Made by a program: the position numbers and the translations under genes. This document shows, piece by piece, positions 45,853 to 54,017 of a DNA stretch of 64,000 nucleotides; position 1 is the first letter of the stretch, and each line of letters opens with the position of its first letter. Origin of the DNA: Neobacillus cucumis (GTDB taxonomy: Bacteria; Bacillota; Bacilli; Bacillales; Cytobacillaceae); contig NZ_PGVE01000012.1 in the NCBI RefSeq assembly GCF_002860255.1, positions 124,001 through 188,000 of the forward strand, written 5' to 3'. The notes beneath the pieces were generated by a model, which searched no databases, was not told the DNA's origin, and worked only from the letters and a program-made list of their open reading frames with translations.

Positions 45853-46698
45853 TTATTGATTAGCCATTGAACGTGTTTTCATTTCTGCAAACGTATAATT
45901 CGCCATCGTTTGAATGTCTTTATATTTTGACCTTTTATCCGATTTCATTACAACAGAAATAACTTTATTATTACCGTTTGTTAAATATTCAACAAGCGTA
46001 TGTTGAGCTGCATCGGTAAACCCTGGTTTTCCGGCTATGACGTGAGGATTGCTTTGATAATTAATTAGGTTTCGAATCGTTCTTTCTTGTCTATTTGTTT
46101 TAATTCTGGTGGTTTGAGTAGACATGATTTTCAAAACCTCAGGGTGTTGAATAGCCTCTTTGGTGATAATCGCCATATCATAAGGTGTCGTGTAATGGTT
46201 AGGATGATGAAGACCGTTTGGTGTAACAAAGTGAGTGTTTCTAAGGCCCCATTGTTTGACTTTCTGATTCATAAGGCCGGCAAATCTTTCTTCGCTTCCA
46301 GCCACATTTTCAGCAATAGCTACAGCTACATCATTTGCACTTAGTAATAATAAAGCTTTCATGGCATCATTTTTTGAAATTAATTCACCTGCTGTAAATC
46401 CGAAACAAAGGCATTCTTGATTAGCAGCATTTCGACTAACGATTAACATTTCCCCATCTTTCATCCTTTCATCCAAAATAGTAGCCGTTAAGACTTTCGT
46501 CATACTCGCAGGATAGGCTTTTGAATAGGCATTTTTGTTATAAAGGACCTCTCCTGACACGGCATCAATAGTCACTCCTAACTCTCCCACAATTGGCGGG
46601 ACATTTGCCTCTGCGGTACTCACTTCTTTTGCTGACATTCCATTCATAATCAAAAAAGATAAAAAAGTTGTTATTACGAACTTCTTGATGTTTGTCAT
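45853..46698 (-). CDS. D-alanyl-D-alanine carboxypeptidase (S11 family, DacF-type)
   Basis: About 281 residues. Signal peptide (about 1-29). Active-site SxxK is Ser65-Met-Thr-Lys68 (AYPASMTKVLT), SxN is Ser120-Ala-Asn122 and the KTG box is Lys224-Pro-Gly (AGKPGFT). It trims the terminal D-Ala of peptidoglycan stem pentapeptides outside the membrane. Shorter than PBP5 and without the usual C-terminal amphipathic anchor. I chose the ATG at 46698 (GGAGG 6 bases upstream) over 46725. Divergent from the VanW gene. Confidence 0.87.
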   Translation of the reverse strand: MTNIKKFVITTFLSFLIMNGMSAKEVSTAEANVPPIVGELGVTIDAVSGEVLYNKNAYSKAYPASMTKVLTATILDERMKDGEMLIVSRNAANQECLCFGFTAGELISKNDAMKALLLLSANDVAVAIAENVAGSEERFAGLMNQKVKQWGLRNTHFVTPNGLHHPNHYTTPYDMAIITKEAIQHPEVLKIMSTQTTRIKTNRQERTIRNLINYQSNPHVIAGKPGFTDAAQHTLVEYLTNGNNKVISVVMKSDKRSKYKDIQTMANYTFAEMKTRSMANQ

Positions 46699-46868
46699 AA
46701 TGAACCTCCAATATAATAACCTCAATTATTCGTATTATTTTGTTCCATTTTTGCTAAAATTACTTTTATTTTGCAGCGAAATATTCCCCCTTTATTCGTT
46801 TCATACATGGGGTGAATTACATGAAATGGTGAATTTCACTGCATACTACTAAGAACAAGGAGGTTTCG

Positions 46869-47756
46869 GTGAATATGAATTCTACTTGGTTAATTGGACT
46901 ATTAATTATGTATCAGCAAGTGAATATGCCAGAAGATTTAGTAATCACAAATAACGGGCATCCTATCTCAGCAGTAAATCGAACTGAATTCTCAACGAAT
47001 TTATCTGAATTACCGTTTATAAATACAAAAAAGTTAAACAAGTTTATGGAGGAAATTGATCAAAAGGTTTCTTCCCAACCAAAAAATGCCTTGATTGATC
47101 AAAAGGGAAATATTATACCCGAACAAGTAGGTTACCGTCTAAACCGACCAATGTTCACTGATAAGTTTTTTTCCTATTATTTTAAAAAGCGTTCCTCAAA
47201 ATTGGAGGTCCCTTTACAAATCATTTATCCGAGAGTAGATAGTGAATTACTTGGTACAATTCGAAGCGAAAAAATTGGGACATATGTAACGACCTTCAAT
47301 TCCCATAATAAAGAAAGAAATCATAATATTTATCTGGCTGCAAAAGCGATTAATAACTATGTAATGTTTCCAGGTGAGGTTTTTTCATTTAATAAGGTTG
47401 TGGGAAAAAGAACCGCTGAGAAGGGGTATTTGCCTGCTACGGTGATTGTTAAAGGGGAACTTTCAGAAGACTTTGGCGGCGGCATTTGCCAAGTATCATC
47501 TACCCTTTTTAATGCCGTTGATAATGCGGGTATAAAAGTAATTCATCGATACTCACACAGTAGAGAGGTATCTTACGTTCCACCAAGGCGGGATGCCACG
47601 GTCAGCTGGAATGGACCTGATTTGATTTTCAAGAATGAATACAATCAACCAATACTCATTCAAGCAAAAATGTTACGGACCAAATTAAAGGTTGAGATCT
47701 ATTCATCTGATGTAATCACTTATACCCCGAAAAAAGTTCCATATCTTCGTTATTAA
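46869..47756 (+). CDS. VanW family protein
   Basis: 295 residues. N-terminal hydrophobic stretch (about 5-17), then the VanW domain (about 135-260) with RTAEKGYLPATVIVKGELSEDFGGGICQVSSTLFNAV and EVSYVPPRRDATVSWNGPDLIF. The VanW domain occurs in cell-wall-associated proteins of Bacillus and in glycopeptide-resistance gene clusters; biochemical role unknown. GTG start with AAGGAGG 5 bases upstream; an ATG six bases further on is possible. The neighbour is a wall carboxypeptidase in divergent orientation, which suggests wall function. Confidence 0.87.
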   Translation: MNMNSTWLIGLLIMYQQVNMPEDLVITNNGHPISAVNRTEFSTNLSELPFINTKKLNKFMEEIDQKVSSQPKNALIDQKGNIIPEQVGYRLNRPMFTDKFFSYYFKKRSSKLEVPLQIIYPRVDSELLGTIRSEKIGTYVTTFNSHNKERNHNIYLAAKAINNYVMFPGEVFSFNKVVGKRTAEKGYLPATVIVKGELSEDFGGGICQVSSTLFNAVDNAGIKVIHRYSHSREVSYVPPRRDATVSWNGPDLIFKNEYNQPILIQAKMLRTKLKVEIYSSDVITYTPKKVPYLRY

Positions 47757-47792
47757 TAAGATAGTAAACGAAACTCATTATGGATTAACATA

Positions 47793-47828
47793 ATGAAGGG
47801 TCGTTCCTTAATTAGAACGGCCCTCCAT
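47793..47828. terminator. Hairpin between convergent genes
   Basis: AGGGTCGTTC / GAACGGCCCT, one G-U pair, 8-base loop. T runs are weak, so moderate support only. Confidence 0.4.
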
Positions 47829-47841
47829 TGAGACAATAAAT

Positions 47842-48720
47842 TCACTTCCATATACCCGTAATAGGTTGGCTAGTTTTAGCCTTACCTGCATGTGACAAAC
47901 CGTAAATATCTTCTATAGTTCTTAATAAGTTAAAATGATTCACATTTGTGTTATATTGACCTGTTTTTACCATGGGTCCCACAAAGAAGGTTGGTATGAT
48001 GTTTTGATCTGAACCTTCATCCTCATCCCATGTAACAACCAACAGACTATTATGTGTTTTTGCCCATCGTACATAGGGATCCATATGCGCTTTTAACCAT
48101 TGATCAGCTTCCTTGATCGTCCCATCATGCATATCATGATCAAGTGTCGGAATAACAAATGAAACTGTGGGTAATTTAGAGAAATCTTTTGGGAAATTTC
48201 CCAATGGTTGATTACTATCTCTCGGAACATTCGTAAAGTTAGTCCAAGGATTGTGCTTTCGTGCATATCCGTTTCCAGCAGACTCCTTATCATAACCAAC
48301 GGAAGGCAGACCTTCCGAATACCCTTTAAATGTGTAGTTCTTTTCAATCAATTCACTAGCCAAGTTATCAGTAGAGAATTTTGATCTCGGCATTTTATCA
48401 TCCGTTACTCCCTGATTGGATCCTGAAAACAAAGCTAAATAGTTTGGCTGACTCGGATGTTCGATTGCATGATAATTGGTAAAATTTGCTCCCTGCTTCA
48501 TTAATGAATTCATGTAAGGTGCGGATGCATTACCAGCAATCTGGCTTTTAGAGTGATTTTCCTCCACCACAATTAAAACATGGTCAATCTTTGGTAGGAT
48601 TGATTTTTCTATCTCCTTTTGAGCCATCTTTGGTTTAGAAGGCCGGCTCTTTGGTTCATTTGGCGTACAAGCATTTAATACGATCATCATGCCTGCAAGT
48701 AAAAGAAAGTATTTCTTCAC
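47842..48720 (-). CDS. Secreted phosphoesterase (acid phosphatase / phospholipase C-like), lipoprotein
   Basis: 292 residues. Lipobox VLNAC (Cys about 18). Phosphoesterase family motifs: VVEENHSKSQIAG, HPSQPNYLALFSGSNQGVTDD and late VTWDEDEGSDQNIIPTFFVGP, HFNLLRTIEDIYGL. This is the PF04185 fold shared by acid phosphatases and bacterial phospholipases C; the shorter form without extra domains resembles acid phosphatases. GTG start with GGGGAAG upstream. Confidence 0.85.
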   Translation of the reverse strand: MKKYFLLLAGMMIVLNACTPNEPKSRPSKPKMAQKEIEKSILPKIDHVLIVVEENHSKSQIAGNASAPYMNSLMKQGANFTNYHAIEHPSQPNYLALFSGSNQGVTDDKMPRSKFSTDNLASELIEKNYTFKGYSEGLPSVGYDKESAGNGYARKHNPWTNFTNVPRDSNQPLGNFPKDFSKLPTVSFVIPTLDHDMHDGTIKEADQWLKAHMDPYVRWAKTHNSLLVVTWDEDEGSDQNIIPTFFVGPMVKTGQYNTNVNHFNLLRTIEDIYGLSHAGKAKTSQPITGIWK

Positions 48721-48842
48721 TTCTTCTTCCCCTTTAGTTTTTACAAAAAGAATACCACTATTAAATCTGGAATACGAGTGAAAAATCTTTTATCATATGG
48801 TTATATTCCCTTACTAAAAGCAAGTGCAGATTGACTGTAATT

Positions 48843-48905
48843 AAAAAAACACCACATACACATCCTCTACTTATCAGGTGACAAGTGTGGGAGTTTATGT
48901 GGTTG
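48843..48905 (-). terminator. Complex hairpin with T run in the leader of the phosphoesterase gene
   Basis: On the minus strand ACCACATA pairs with TATGTGGT around a long internal part that can also pair (CACA/TGTG, ACTT/AAGT); TTTTTTT follows. It is downstream of the MscS terminator and about 125 bases before the phosphoesterase start, so it could be a second terminator or an attenuator. Confidence 0.5.
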
Positions 48906-48972
48906 TAACAATATTAGATTGTACTTCTTTCTGTGGCTTATACCCTTCACTACTTACCTTGGGATATTTTTT

Positions 48973-49001
48973 CAAAAAAAAGAGGACTGCCGAAGCAGCC
49001 C
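48973..49001 (-). terminator. Terminator after the MscS gene
   Basis: GGGCTGC-TTCG-GCAGTCC stem-loop with a stable UUCG tetraloop, followed by TCTTTTTTTT on the minus strand; three bases after the stop codon. Confidence 0.9.
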
Positions 49002-49003
49002 AA

Positions 49004-50119
49004 TCAATCAAAAGAACCTATGGTTTCAAATAATTCATTTGTTTGTGGAGAAACATAAATGGTTCGGCTAGGGAAAGCCACTTCTACTCCCTCTTCCTCT
49101 AAAATCCCCATAATTTCTAAATTGATTTCATGTTTAATTTTCACATGTTCTGCCCAAACCGTTGAATTTGTGAAAAAGTAGACTAGGATATCGAGACTAC
49201 TCTCATTATAATGATCAAAAGCTACCATAATCGTATCCGGATGGATTTCTTCATGTGTCCTCAATAACTGTTCAATCCGGTGAACGACTCTGGTTATTTC
49301 TTCTTTGTTCGTTTTATAGTTAAGTCCTAAGTGAAAATCAATCTTTCTTTTCCCCATCCGACTCCAGTTCGTAATCGCTTCATTTGCAAGTGTAGCATTC
49401 GGAACAGTAACTAGAGCTTGACTAAACGTGCGGACTTTCGTACTTCTAAAGTTTATATCTTCTACGACACCCTCCACACTCGGAGTCAAGATCCAATCTC
49501 CAATGGAAAAGGGTTTTTCGGTTACAATGACAACCCCGCCAATTAAATTTCCTACGGCTTCTTTTGCAGCTAAAGCAATGGCAAGTCCACCTATCCCAAG
49601 ACCTGCCACCAATCCATTTACATCATAATTAAATTCCTGTCCGATGATACTAATACTGATGGCGATCATGATAACACGGATGATTCTAGAAATAAACGGA
49701 ATAAGGATTAAATCTATTTTATTATTGAATTTTTGATTAAAACTGATTAATAGCCCCGAGGTTGGAGAGGTCAAATTAAACAAACCCCATGTAATTAATA
49801 CAATGACCATGGAACGCAAAAATTTTAAAAATAACGCATTTTGCTGTTCCATAAAAGGAAAATAATCCATGGCAATGTATAAGCCAAAAATGATAAAGAA
49901 CCATCCTAAAGGTCGTTCAAAACTTAAACATATTTGTTCAAAAAAATCAGTTGGTGTTTTTCTGGATAATTTTAAAATCAACTGAAACACATACTTGGTA
50001 AATAGGTTTCTAAAAACAATAAACAATAGCAAAATCCCAATAGAAATCCCTAAATTTTTTAGCATGTCATAATCAATGTCTGCCATTGAAAATCCTAATA
50101 CAAATGAATCTAAAGACAT
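49004..50119 (-). CDS. Mechanosensitive channel, MscS family
   Basis: 371 residues. About five membrane helices; the pore-lining segment GLVAGLGIGGLAIALAAKEAVGNLIGGVVI is the MscS TM3 pattern, followed by the beta domain GDWILTPSVEGVVEDINFRSTKVRTFSQALVTVPNATLAN. Opens on membrane tension to release solutes after osmotic downshock. Ribosome site GGGAAGGG. Monocistronic. Confidence 0.92.
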   Translation of the reverse strand: MSLDSFVLGFSMADIDYDMLKNLGISIGILLLFIVFRNLFTKYVFQLILKLSRKTPTDFFEQICLSFERPLGWFFIIFGLYIAMDYFPFMEQQNALFLKFLRSMVIVLITWGLFNLTSPTSGLLISFNQKFNNKIDLILIPFISRIIRVIMIAISISIIGQEFNYDVNGLVAGLGIGGLAIALAAKEAVGNLIGGVVIVTEKPFSIGDWILTPSVEGVVEDINFRSTKVRTFSQALVTVPNATLANEAITNWSRMGKRKIDFHLGLNYKTNKEEITRVVHRIEQLLRTHEEIHPDTIMVAFDHYNESSLDILVYFFTNSTVWAEHVKIKHEINLEIMGILEEEGVEVAFPSRTIYVSPQTNELFETIGSFD

Positions 50120-50302
50120 TTTTTAAAACCCTTCCCTCTTTCACGATACTTTTTGTAAAAATCAAGTTTTCAAACCATTACATCGAATTATCATAACTTT
50201 TTTAATTAAAGATTTAAATACACCAAAAGTCTCAGATTATAAAAAAAGAGTAGCCGCAGCCCCGCCTTTTTCTACACTAGTACTTGTATGTTTTTTTAAA
50301 TA

Positions 50303-50892
50303 TTACGATGTTTTTGGCTGATCACCTGATGATTTTCGTTTATTCCTTAAGATTCGCTTTTCTATATAATAGGCAGGAATAATGATGGCTGCCCAAATCG
50401 CAAAATAGTTAAGAGCCACGAGGAATGCGTTGCTGCTACCGCCATGTCCTCCTTTTCCCTCTCTTCCATCATGATCAAATTTTCTTTCATTAAAATCATG
50501 GTTAGTCGGTTGAGCCGTTGCCCCATTATTGAAAGATGGTTGTATTTGTTCCTTTTTGATATTACCCTCGGTAGGTGTGGAAGTGGTGGCAAACCATTGA
50601 ATTCCACCTCCCAATATAGCCAGTGATAGGACGACGGATGCGAGAACGCCTTTTCTTAGTTTGCCTTCTTTCGTTTTGAACGCTTTTTTGCAAATACTCA
50701 TGATCCATTGCCAATGCACGCCAATATGAAGACCAACTAACGCAAGGGTGGCTTTAGCAGATAAATCGTGGATGCCGCGAATGGAGTGCCCTCCCTGAAC
50801 CGCAAGACTTGGTAATACGATTCGGGAGTTAGCAGCACAAAAGTAATGCCCATCATTAAATCGAGTACAATTTTTGTGTAATTCTTTTTCAA
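50303..50892 (-). pseudogene. DUF4405 (cytochrome b561-like) membrane protein, frameshifted
   Basis: TTG at 50892 (GGAGG 7 bases upstream) starts KKNYTKIVLDLMMGITFVLL, then the frame is lost. One base later the expected continuation NSRIVLPSLAVQGGHSIRGIHDLSAKATLALVGLHIGVHWQWIMSICKKAF reads in the next frame to 50303. Inserting one A near 50830 (CTAACTCC to CTAAACTCC) restores the whole product of about 195 residues. The His in GIHD, GLHIGVHW fits haem coordination or the family pattern. C-terminal part carries a third helix and a basic tail. Either a real mutation or a sequencing error. Confidence 0.75.
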
Positions 50893-51044
50893 TTCAATTC
50901 CTCCAAGTCCAAATATTAACCTTAACTGAACTTTTTTTAGAAGGAAAACCTTAAGATTACCTTAAGAGTTGATCATCGTTTCATTTATGGTTATCGTTTC
51001 TATCCCTAACTAGTCCTCCCAATATTTTTTTAAGAAAAAATTAA

Positions 51045-51350
<306 letters not shown>

Positions 51351-51469
51351 TGTTCATTGCACTCTTAAATAAACCATCCCCTCAGTAAATAACGGGTTTA
51401 CTTGTGAGGTACAACACGGTAAATCGCAGAGGAAATCACATAAAATTCACAGTATCTTTCACAATCAAT

Positions 51470-51506
51470 AAAGGCTTAGAAATGCAAATATCACTAAGCC
51501 TTTTTT
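51470..51506 (+). terminator. Terminator after ferredoxin
   Basis: AAAGGCTTAG / CTAAGCCTTT stem, 14-base loop, followed by TTT. It sits 120 bases after the stop codon. Confidence 0.75.
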
Positions 51507-51675
51507 CACGAAAGCACCCGTAAGTTGTATAAGTTCATTAGATCCTAAAGCGAGTTTGGTAAATTAGCAGAGAATTTTCTCTTAATTAGGAAATAGCACT
51601 GAAAATAGGTTAAATAGATGGAAAGATTCCGACTATTGACTCGAAAAATGTGAAAATGGTTAATTTTGCTTTGCT

Positions 51676-51748
51676 TAATCGGAAAACCTCCGCTTATATA
51701 CCCGAATCGAGCTCTACTCTGCAGTCTAACCGAAAAGTCTCCGTTTAT
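51676..51748. repeat. Degenerate intergenic repeat units
   Basis: TAATCGGAAAACCTCCGCTT (51676-51695) and TAACCGAAAAGTCTCCGTTT (51727-51746), each followed by AT, are near-copies 51 bases apart. A weaker unit is at 51618-51640. They may belong to a dispersed family in this genome. Confidence 0.4.
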
Positions 51749-51833
51749 TTTAAATATCACTGGTTACTCAATGTTTGCACCTCTAAAGTAAATCCGTTAC
51801 TCAGTAAAGGGAATGGTTTATTTTTTTTAAAAG

Positions 51834-52187
51834 TCATTCTTCATGATTGCTAACTGGAGGCTCTTTACTAGCTTCCGGAGCCATTTCTTCTTCTGTTTTC
51901 TTACTATCAGCATCCGCTGCTTCAAATTCGTGAAGTTCAAATAATTGAACAAATTCGTTGATGACCATTTCCATGGCTTTTAGCTCACCTAGTAAAATGG
52001 GTTGAATGGATTGAAACTCTGGTGCCTCTAATTGCTGCTTTATTGTGGAGCGTTTAAGATTCATCATTTCTAAAAAAGCAAGGGCTCTACCTCTTCGAAA
52101 CGTTTTAGCTCCACGATGGTGATGATCATGATCTTTTCGTTTATGGCGATCCCCTCTATGATGGCCCTTAAATTCTTCGTTTTTCAT
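51834..52187 (-). CDS. Hypothetical His/Arg-rich N-terminus protein
   Basis: About 117 residues. Starts MKNEEFKGHHRGDRHKRKDHDHHHRGAKTFRRGRALAFLEMMNLKRSTIKQQL: a His/Lys/Arg-rich tail then helical region (about 30-95) predicted as two or three helices, ending in an acidic Glu-rich tail. ATG at 52187 with AGGAGA 8 bases upstream. The FRRGRALAFLEMMNLKRSTIKQQLEAPEFQSI stretch is like accessory proteins near PadR-type regulators as I remember, but I am not sure. Upstream operator repeats suggest tight regulation. Confidence 0.6.
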   Translation of the reverse strand: MKNEEFKGHHRGDRHKRKDHDHHHRGAKTFRRGRALAFLEMMNLKRSTIKQQLEAPEFQSIQPILLGELKAMEMVINEFVQLFELHEFEAADADSKKTEEEMAPEASKEPPVSNHEE

Positions 52188-52207
52188 TTTATAAGTCTCC
52201 TTTCGAC

Positions 52208-52257
52208 GTATACAAACGTATACGACATTTATATTCATAATGTATACGTTTGTATAC
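52208..52257. promoter_or_regulatory. Perfect 16-bp inverted repeat, GTATAC-type operators
   Basis: GTATACAAACGTATAC (52208-52223) and its exact reverse complement GTATACGTTTGTATAC (52242-52257) with an 18-base spacer. Each arm is itself GTATAC-N4-GTATAC. Centres are 34 bp apart, near three helical turns. They lie just upstream of the His-rich protein and probably bind a dimeric regulator. Confidence 0.65.
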
Positions 52258-52340
52258 ATAAAGTCAATGGTTATTATAAAAATAAAGGATTAATTTTTAA
52301 TTTCATTATTCAACAATTTTAGACTTTCGTTCTCCACTAT

Positions 52341-52368
52341 AAAAAGAGCCCATGTAATGATAGGCTCC
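52341..52368 (-). terminator. Terminator after levB
   Basis: Minus strand GAGCC...GGCTC short stem followed by TTTTTAT. It lies about ten bases after the levB stop codon. Confidence 0.65.
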
Positions 52369-52378
52369 AAGTTTTAAG

Positions 52379-53947
52379 CTATTGCAGCTTCAAATGTTTA
52401 ACTGTAAAATTTTTGAATACCGCTGTCCCTCCTTCTGAGAAGAGGGTGATACCCCCATCAGTTGTCCTAGGGAAAATTAAATTGGAATGAACAACCTTTC
52501 CGTCATCGACAAAAACTTCAATACTTGATTGGTCCACAAGAATCTTTAAATGAACGTTTTTTTTGCTGACCGCGAAGGGTGCCTGGCTTTCTAAGTACTG
52601 GTTGCTTTTATCAGGGTGTCCTGTAAACGCCCGATTGACATAGGAATAGTGTTGCTCTACAAAAATACCGACGTCGACGTGCTTATATTTGTCGGCTGAT
52701 TCTCTAAGCCTGATGCCCACATTTTTGAGTTTAGACCAAGAAATCTCTGTGTCTAGCTGATAGACATCACCTGTGATGTTGAGAGTTTTAGAGCCGTTTA
52801 CTTTCGTTTGTTTGATATAATCTTTTGAAATTACAAGATTATTCATCGCTTCTATGGGTTTAGAGACTAAAACATATTCGTTGCTCCCTAAATGCTTTAG
52901 TGCAATTTCTCGTACAATAGAATCCATCCCGTTAAAACCTTCTTTCATGGTGGGGGTGTTGTTGGCGTAATCCCATTTATTCATCCAGGCGAGAGCATAG
53001 CGCCTTTTCAATGGGTCGCTTGCTTTTCCATCTTCAAATGTGACACCTCCGTACCAGTCAAAACCGTAATCTAACCATTTGGGTTCAAATTGATCAGCAG
53101 AAAATTCCAATCCATTAAAACTTCCCGTCCAATAGGCATATGTATTTGGTTTTCCAATTGCTTTTCCGTTTGCGCTAACGCCAAGCACCCATTTTAATGT
53201 TCCGTCATTTGCCCGCATCATGTAAAAATCAGGGCATTCCAGGGTTCCGATATTTTCCGTAAAGAAACTGCTGAAATAGTGCCAGGTTTTTAAGTTGTGT
53301 GACTCATAAAATCCTATTTTTCCGCCTTCTGCTAGGACCATGACCCATTTATGATGGCTGCTGTCCCAGATAATTTTCGGATCTCTAAAATCCTTTGTAC
53401 CCGGATTGGCCATAATCGGGATATCGCTATAAGAGGTAAACGTCATTCCGTTGTCTTTGCTGTACCAAAGAAATTGTTCCTGTTTTCCGCCATTGGCAGA
53501 AGGCTGTGTGACAACCGCAACAATAGCGCCACGACCAAATCCCGCTGTATTTTCCCGGTCGACAACGGCGGACCCTGACCAAGGATCTCCATTTTTGGTG
53601 GTATACTTCGGGATGGCAATCCCTTCATCGGTCCAGTGCAATAAATCTTTGGACGTTGCGTGACGCCATTCCGTACCATTTCCATCTGGATAGTCTTTGT
53701 TGTAAAGGTAATAGTAATGATACTTCCCCCCAAAAAAGATGGGCTTCTGCGGATCATTTTTCCATTTGTCAGGAACAGAAAAGTGGTACTGAGGCCGGTA
53801 TCCATGTGTTGGTAAACTGAACCGTTTACTTTTTGGATTTTCTTGATTTATATTTATTGTCTTGTTGTCTTGATAAAAAAGTAGTCCTGTTAAAATCGCT
53901 AATATCAAGCTATTAATTAATAAAGCTAGCTTTATTTTGTTCATCAA
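52379..53947 (-). CDS. levB: Endolevanase (GH32, LevB)
   Basis: 522 residues with an N-terminal membrane anchor or signal (about 6-25). GH32 catalytic residues are nucleophile Asp65 (KWKNDPQKP), stabiliser Asp189 (DFRDPK) and acid Glu237 (LECPDF). C-terminal beta-sandwich (about 390-522). The unusual NDPQKP in place of NDPNG and the length are characteristic of LevB (YveB) of B. subtilis, which hydrolyses levan to levanbiose; the sequence looks close to it throughout. Follows sacB by 70 bases with a terminator between. Confidence 0.93.
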   Translation of the reverse strand: MMNKIKLALLINSLILAILTGLLFYQDNKTININQENPKSKRFSLPTHGYRPQYHFSVPDKWKNDPQKPIFFGGKYHYYYLYNKDYPDGNGTEWRHATSKDLLHWTDEGIAIPKYTTKNGDPWSGSAVVDRENTAGFGRGAIVAVVTQPSANGGKQEQFLWYSKDNGMTFTSYSDIPIMANPGTKDFRDPKIIWDSSHHKWVMVLAEGGKIGFYESHNLKTWHYFSSFFTENIGTLECPDFYMMRANDGTLKWVLGVSANGKAIGKPNTYAYWTGSFNGLEFSADQFEPKWLDYGFDWYGGVTFEDGKASDPLKRRYALAWMNKWDYANNTPTMKEGFNGMDSIVREIALKHLGSNEYVLVSKPIEAMNNLVISKDYIKQTKVNGSKTLNITGDVYQLDTEISWSKLKNVGIRLRESADKYKHVDVGIFVEQHYSYVNRAFTGHPDKSNQYLESQAPFAVSKKNVHLKILVDQSSIEVFVDDGKVVHSNLIFPRTTDGGITLFSEGGTAVFKNFTVKHLKLQ

Positions 53948-53963
53948 TAATCACCACATGATA

Positions 53964-54003
53964 GGAAAAAAAGAAAATGCCTACTGAAACAGTGACATTT
54001 TCT
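53964..54003 (-). terminator. Intercistronic terminator between sacB and levB
   Basis: Minus strand AGAAAATG...CATTTTCT with inner pairing (CACTG/CAGTAG), followed by TTTTTTTCC. Transcripts reaching levB would come by read-through, as in B. subtilis. Confidence 0.75.
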
Positions 54004-54017
54004 TTTTTATTGGTTAG

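Larger units (their letters stand above)
51351..51833. other. Intergenic region with terminator and degenerate repeats
   Basis: 483 bases without a supported gene. The ferredoxin terminator is at 51470-51506. From 51600 to 51750 there are repeated TAAnCGnAAAnnnTCCGnTTAT-like units. Confidence 0.5.

Noticed and set aside
51545-51760. 71-residue minus-strand frame in the ferredoxin downstream region
   Set aside because: No ribosome site, composition like repeat DNA, and it covers the degenerate repeat units.
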